From Argentina anserina (Eukaryota > Streptophyta > Magnoliopsida > Rosales > Rosaceae), in contig NC_065873.1 of assembly GCF_933775445.1 (NCBI RefSeq), positions 10,540,001-10,604,000 on the forward strand: a stretch of 64,000 bases of DNA, written 5' to 3'. Position numbers and translations under genes: made by a program. Below the pieces are notes generated by a model. It saw nothing but the letters and a program-made list of their open reading frames with translations, had not been told where the DNA came from and did not search any database. The stretch's first letter is position 1, and every line of letters begins with the position of its first letter. Positions 62,866 to 64,000 of this stretch are shown one piece after another.

Positions 62866-62879
62866 AAGTGTGGGGTTGT
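62866..62879 (+). promoter_or_regulatory. Polypurine tract next to the 3' LTR
   Basis: aagtgtggggttgt lies immediately before the 3' LTR TG. A G-rich tract here is expected to survive RNase H and prime plus-strand DNA. The core is impure (T at several positions), but the same aagtgtgggg core also occurs twice upstream. Confidence 0.75.
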
Positions 62880-64000
62880 TGATAGGAACACAAAGTGTGA
62901 CGTTCTTAATGTTTATATGCCCTATTCTTATGCTTTGCTACTTCTTATTTAGTTGTTTTAGGTTCATATTTGTCATATGTATGTTCTAGGTAGAGCTATT
63001 TCGAATTTAGATGATTTGATGATGAAATTGTGCTAAGTGTTAGAACTCCTGATTGAGCTAGGATTCCTTACTCGACTAGGACTCTACTTTCCTATTTTCA
63101 TTCTTTCCTATTCCTTAATCGACGATTTCTTTTCAGGAAAGACAATTCATATTTGGAAAGAAAGGAGAGTTGCCGAGTTGCATTCCTAGTTGAACAAGGA
63201 AATCATATTCGAGTTGAAGAAGGAGAAGAGGAGGCCGGCCTAGCTACTCCTAGTTGGACCAAGAGATTGCCGTGCAGCCTTAAAGAGATCTCCCTATTGG
63301 ACTTGGTTTCCTACATCAAGTTGGATATGGAGCACATAAATCAAATCCATAACAAAGAGGATTTCAGTTTCCCAATTGGATTCTATTTCCTTTAGGCACG
63401 CAAGAAGGCTTCCTACACCTCTATATATAGAGGCCGGCCTCTCCATTCAGAAACATCATCAACCCTACACAAAAACACAGCCATAAGCTCTGCCGAATTC
63501 ATCCTTCACCATTCCAAGAAATCCTAAAACCGATTCCATCATTCCCCACCTATCAATAGCCTTCAAACACGCTTGTGAAGAAGGTTTCATCCATAGAAGT
63601 CTCGGCTACACTTGTGGATTGCTTGATTTATAAAGTGTAACCATGATTCACTCTTGTTTAATTTCGGTTTTGGTTTTATTCTTGTTCATGGATGAAGTTG
63701 CGATTTGGTTAGTGTAGTCTTGTATCAATTTTGTCTATGAAATAGCTACTTGATTCAATTTATATAGAGGATTCGAAAATATGTTTTTGGTTTTATGAAA
63801 TTCGGTTTTGGTTTCTGCCGAACCTTGTGCTTGAACAATTTCGATATCTATGTGTTATGGCTATGCTTGTAGCATGATATTTAGGTTGTTGGATTAAAGA
63901 CTTATGCTAAGAACATGTTTATTCTTGTTTATGTGATTTTCGAATTGCATGGTTGTTGGTTAAGTAAGTGACATACTTGATGAATTCAATGTGCATGGCT
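62880..64000 (+). repeat. 3' LTR, truncated by window end
   Basis: It matches 53169-54289 at a constant 9711-bp offset with two substitutions by eye (62897 and 63478) and no net indel. The TATA palindrome recurs at 63418-63433. About 446 bp of the LTR, the right target duplication and the continuation of the older inverted LTR are expected beyond 64000. Confidence 0.95.

Larger units (their letters stand above)
61066..62879 (+). other. Non-coding spacer between pol and 3' LTR
   Basis: About 1.8 kb with no credible gene. Many Athila elements carry an env-like third frame here, but none is visible. The region holds a hairpin at 61185-61200 (ACATTG-AGGG-CAATGT), polypurine-like motifs aagtgtgggg at 61208, 61977 and 62866, and a purine-rich stretch at 62012-62128 with a 7-bp inverted repeat (tgccgtg 62048-62054, cacggca 62081-62087). 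A 70-codon antisense frame at 62372-62584 has no recognisable features. Confidence 0.8.
53169..64000 (+). mobile_element. Athila-type Ty3/gypsy LTR retrotransposon, young, cut by window end
   Basis: The layout is 5' LTR, tRNA-Asp primer site, leader, single gag-pol frame, long 3' spacer, polypurine tract and 3' LTR. Domain order protease-RT-RNase H-integrase places it in Ty3/gypsy. Absence of a chromodomain, the D-L-G-A protease motif, the F-M-D-D RT motif and the integrase tail motif GKACHLPVE match Athila. If the 3' LTR equals the 5' LTR in length, the element ends near 64446 and is about 11.3 kb long. The candidate left target duplication is agggt (53164-53168); the right one is outside the window. 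LTRs differ at two of 1121 comparable positions by eye (53186/62897 c/g and 53767/63478 t/c). No env-like frame is present. Confidence 0.93.

Noticed and set aside
61066..62879. Env-like third gene
   Set aside because: Stops occur frequently in all + frames, and no hydrophobic or signal-like segment of useful length is seen.

Overview
This is plant nuclear DNA from a repeat-rich, probably pericentromeric or centromeric region. It holds no host gene, tRNA, rRNA or CRISPR that I can support. The assignment to a seed plant rests on the retrotransposon at the right: a Ty3/gypsy element of the Athila type, with a 20-nt primer-binding site matching the plant tRNA-Asp 3' end, a D-L-G-A protease, an F-M-D-D reverse transcriptase and Athila-like integrase and Gag signatures. 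I cannot name the species.

Positions 1-53096 are one uninterrupted satellite array, all in one orientation, running off the left edge. Each unit is built from short blocks that all begin with gtatcttt: A (19 bp), B (22 bp), C (23 bp) and D (84-85 bp). The AB pair occurs one, two or three times (148/149, 189/190 and 230/231 bp units), and a few units lack B (127 bp). On top of this lies a second level of kilobase duplications, some tandem, with spacings of about 8034, 4683, 2259, 2971, 6698, 1429, 3794 and 1249 bp. The + strand is strongly T-rich, so long stop-free frames run through the array. I treat these as non-coding.

Positions 53097-53168 are a 72-bp reverse-oriented end of an Athila-like LTR, joined directly to the satellite. 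At 53169 a second, forward-oriented and apparently intact Athila-type element begins: 5' LTR 53169-54735, tRNA-Asp primer site 54738-54757, a leader with a good candidate intron (54919-55494), one continuous gag-pol frame ending at 61065, a 1.8-kb non-coding spacer with three copies of a polypurine motif, and the 3' LTR from 62880, cut by the window end. The two LTRs differ at only two of 1121 comparable positions by eye, so the insertion is recent. The layout reads as satellite, invaded by one Athila-like element, which was then invaded by a second in the opposite orientation.

The element's parts form one replication cycle: the LTR promoter gives genomic RNA, tRNA-Asp primes reverse transcription at the primer site, Gag packages the RNA, protease cuts the polyprotein, RT/RNase H makes cDNA using the polypurine tract next to the 3' LTR, and integrase inserts it. 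All catalytic residues I looked for are present.
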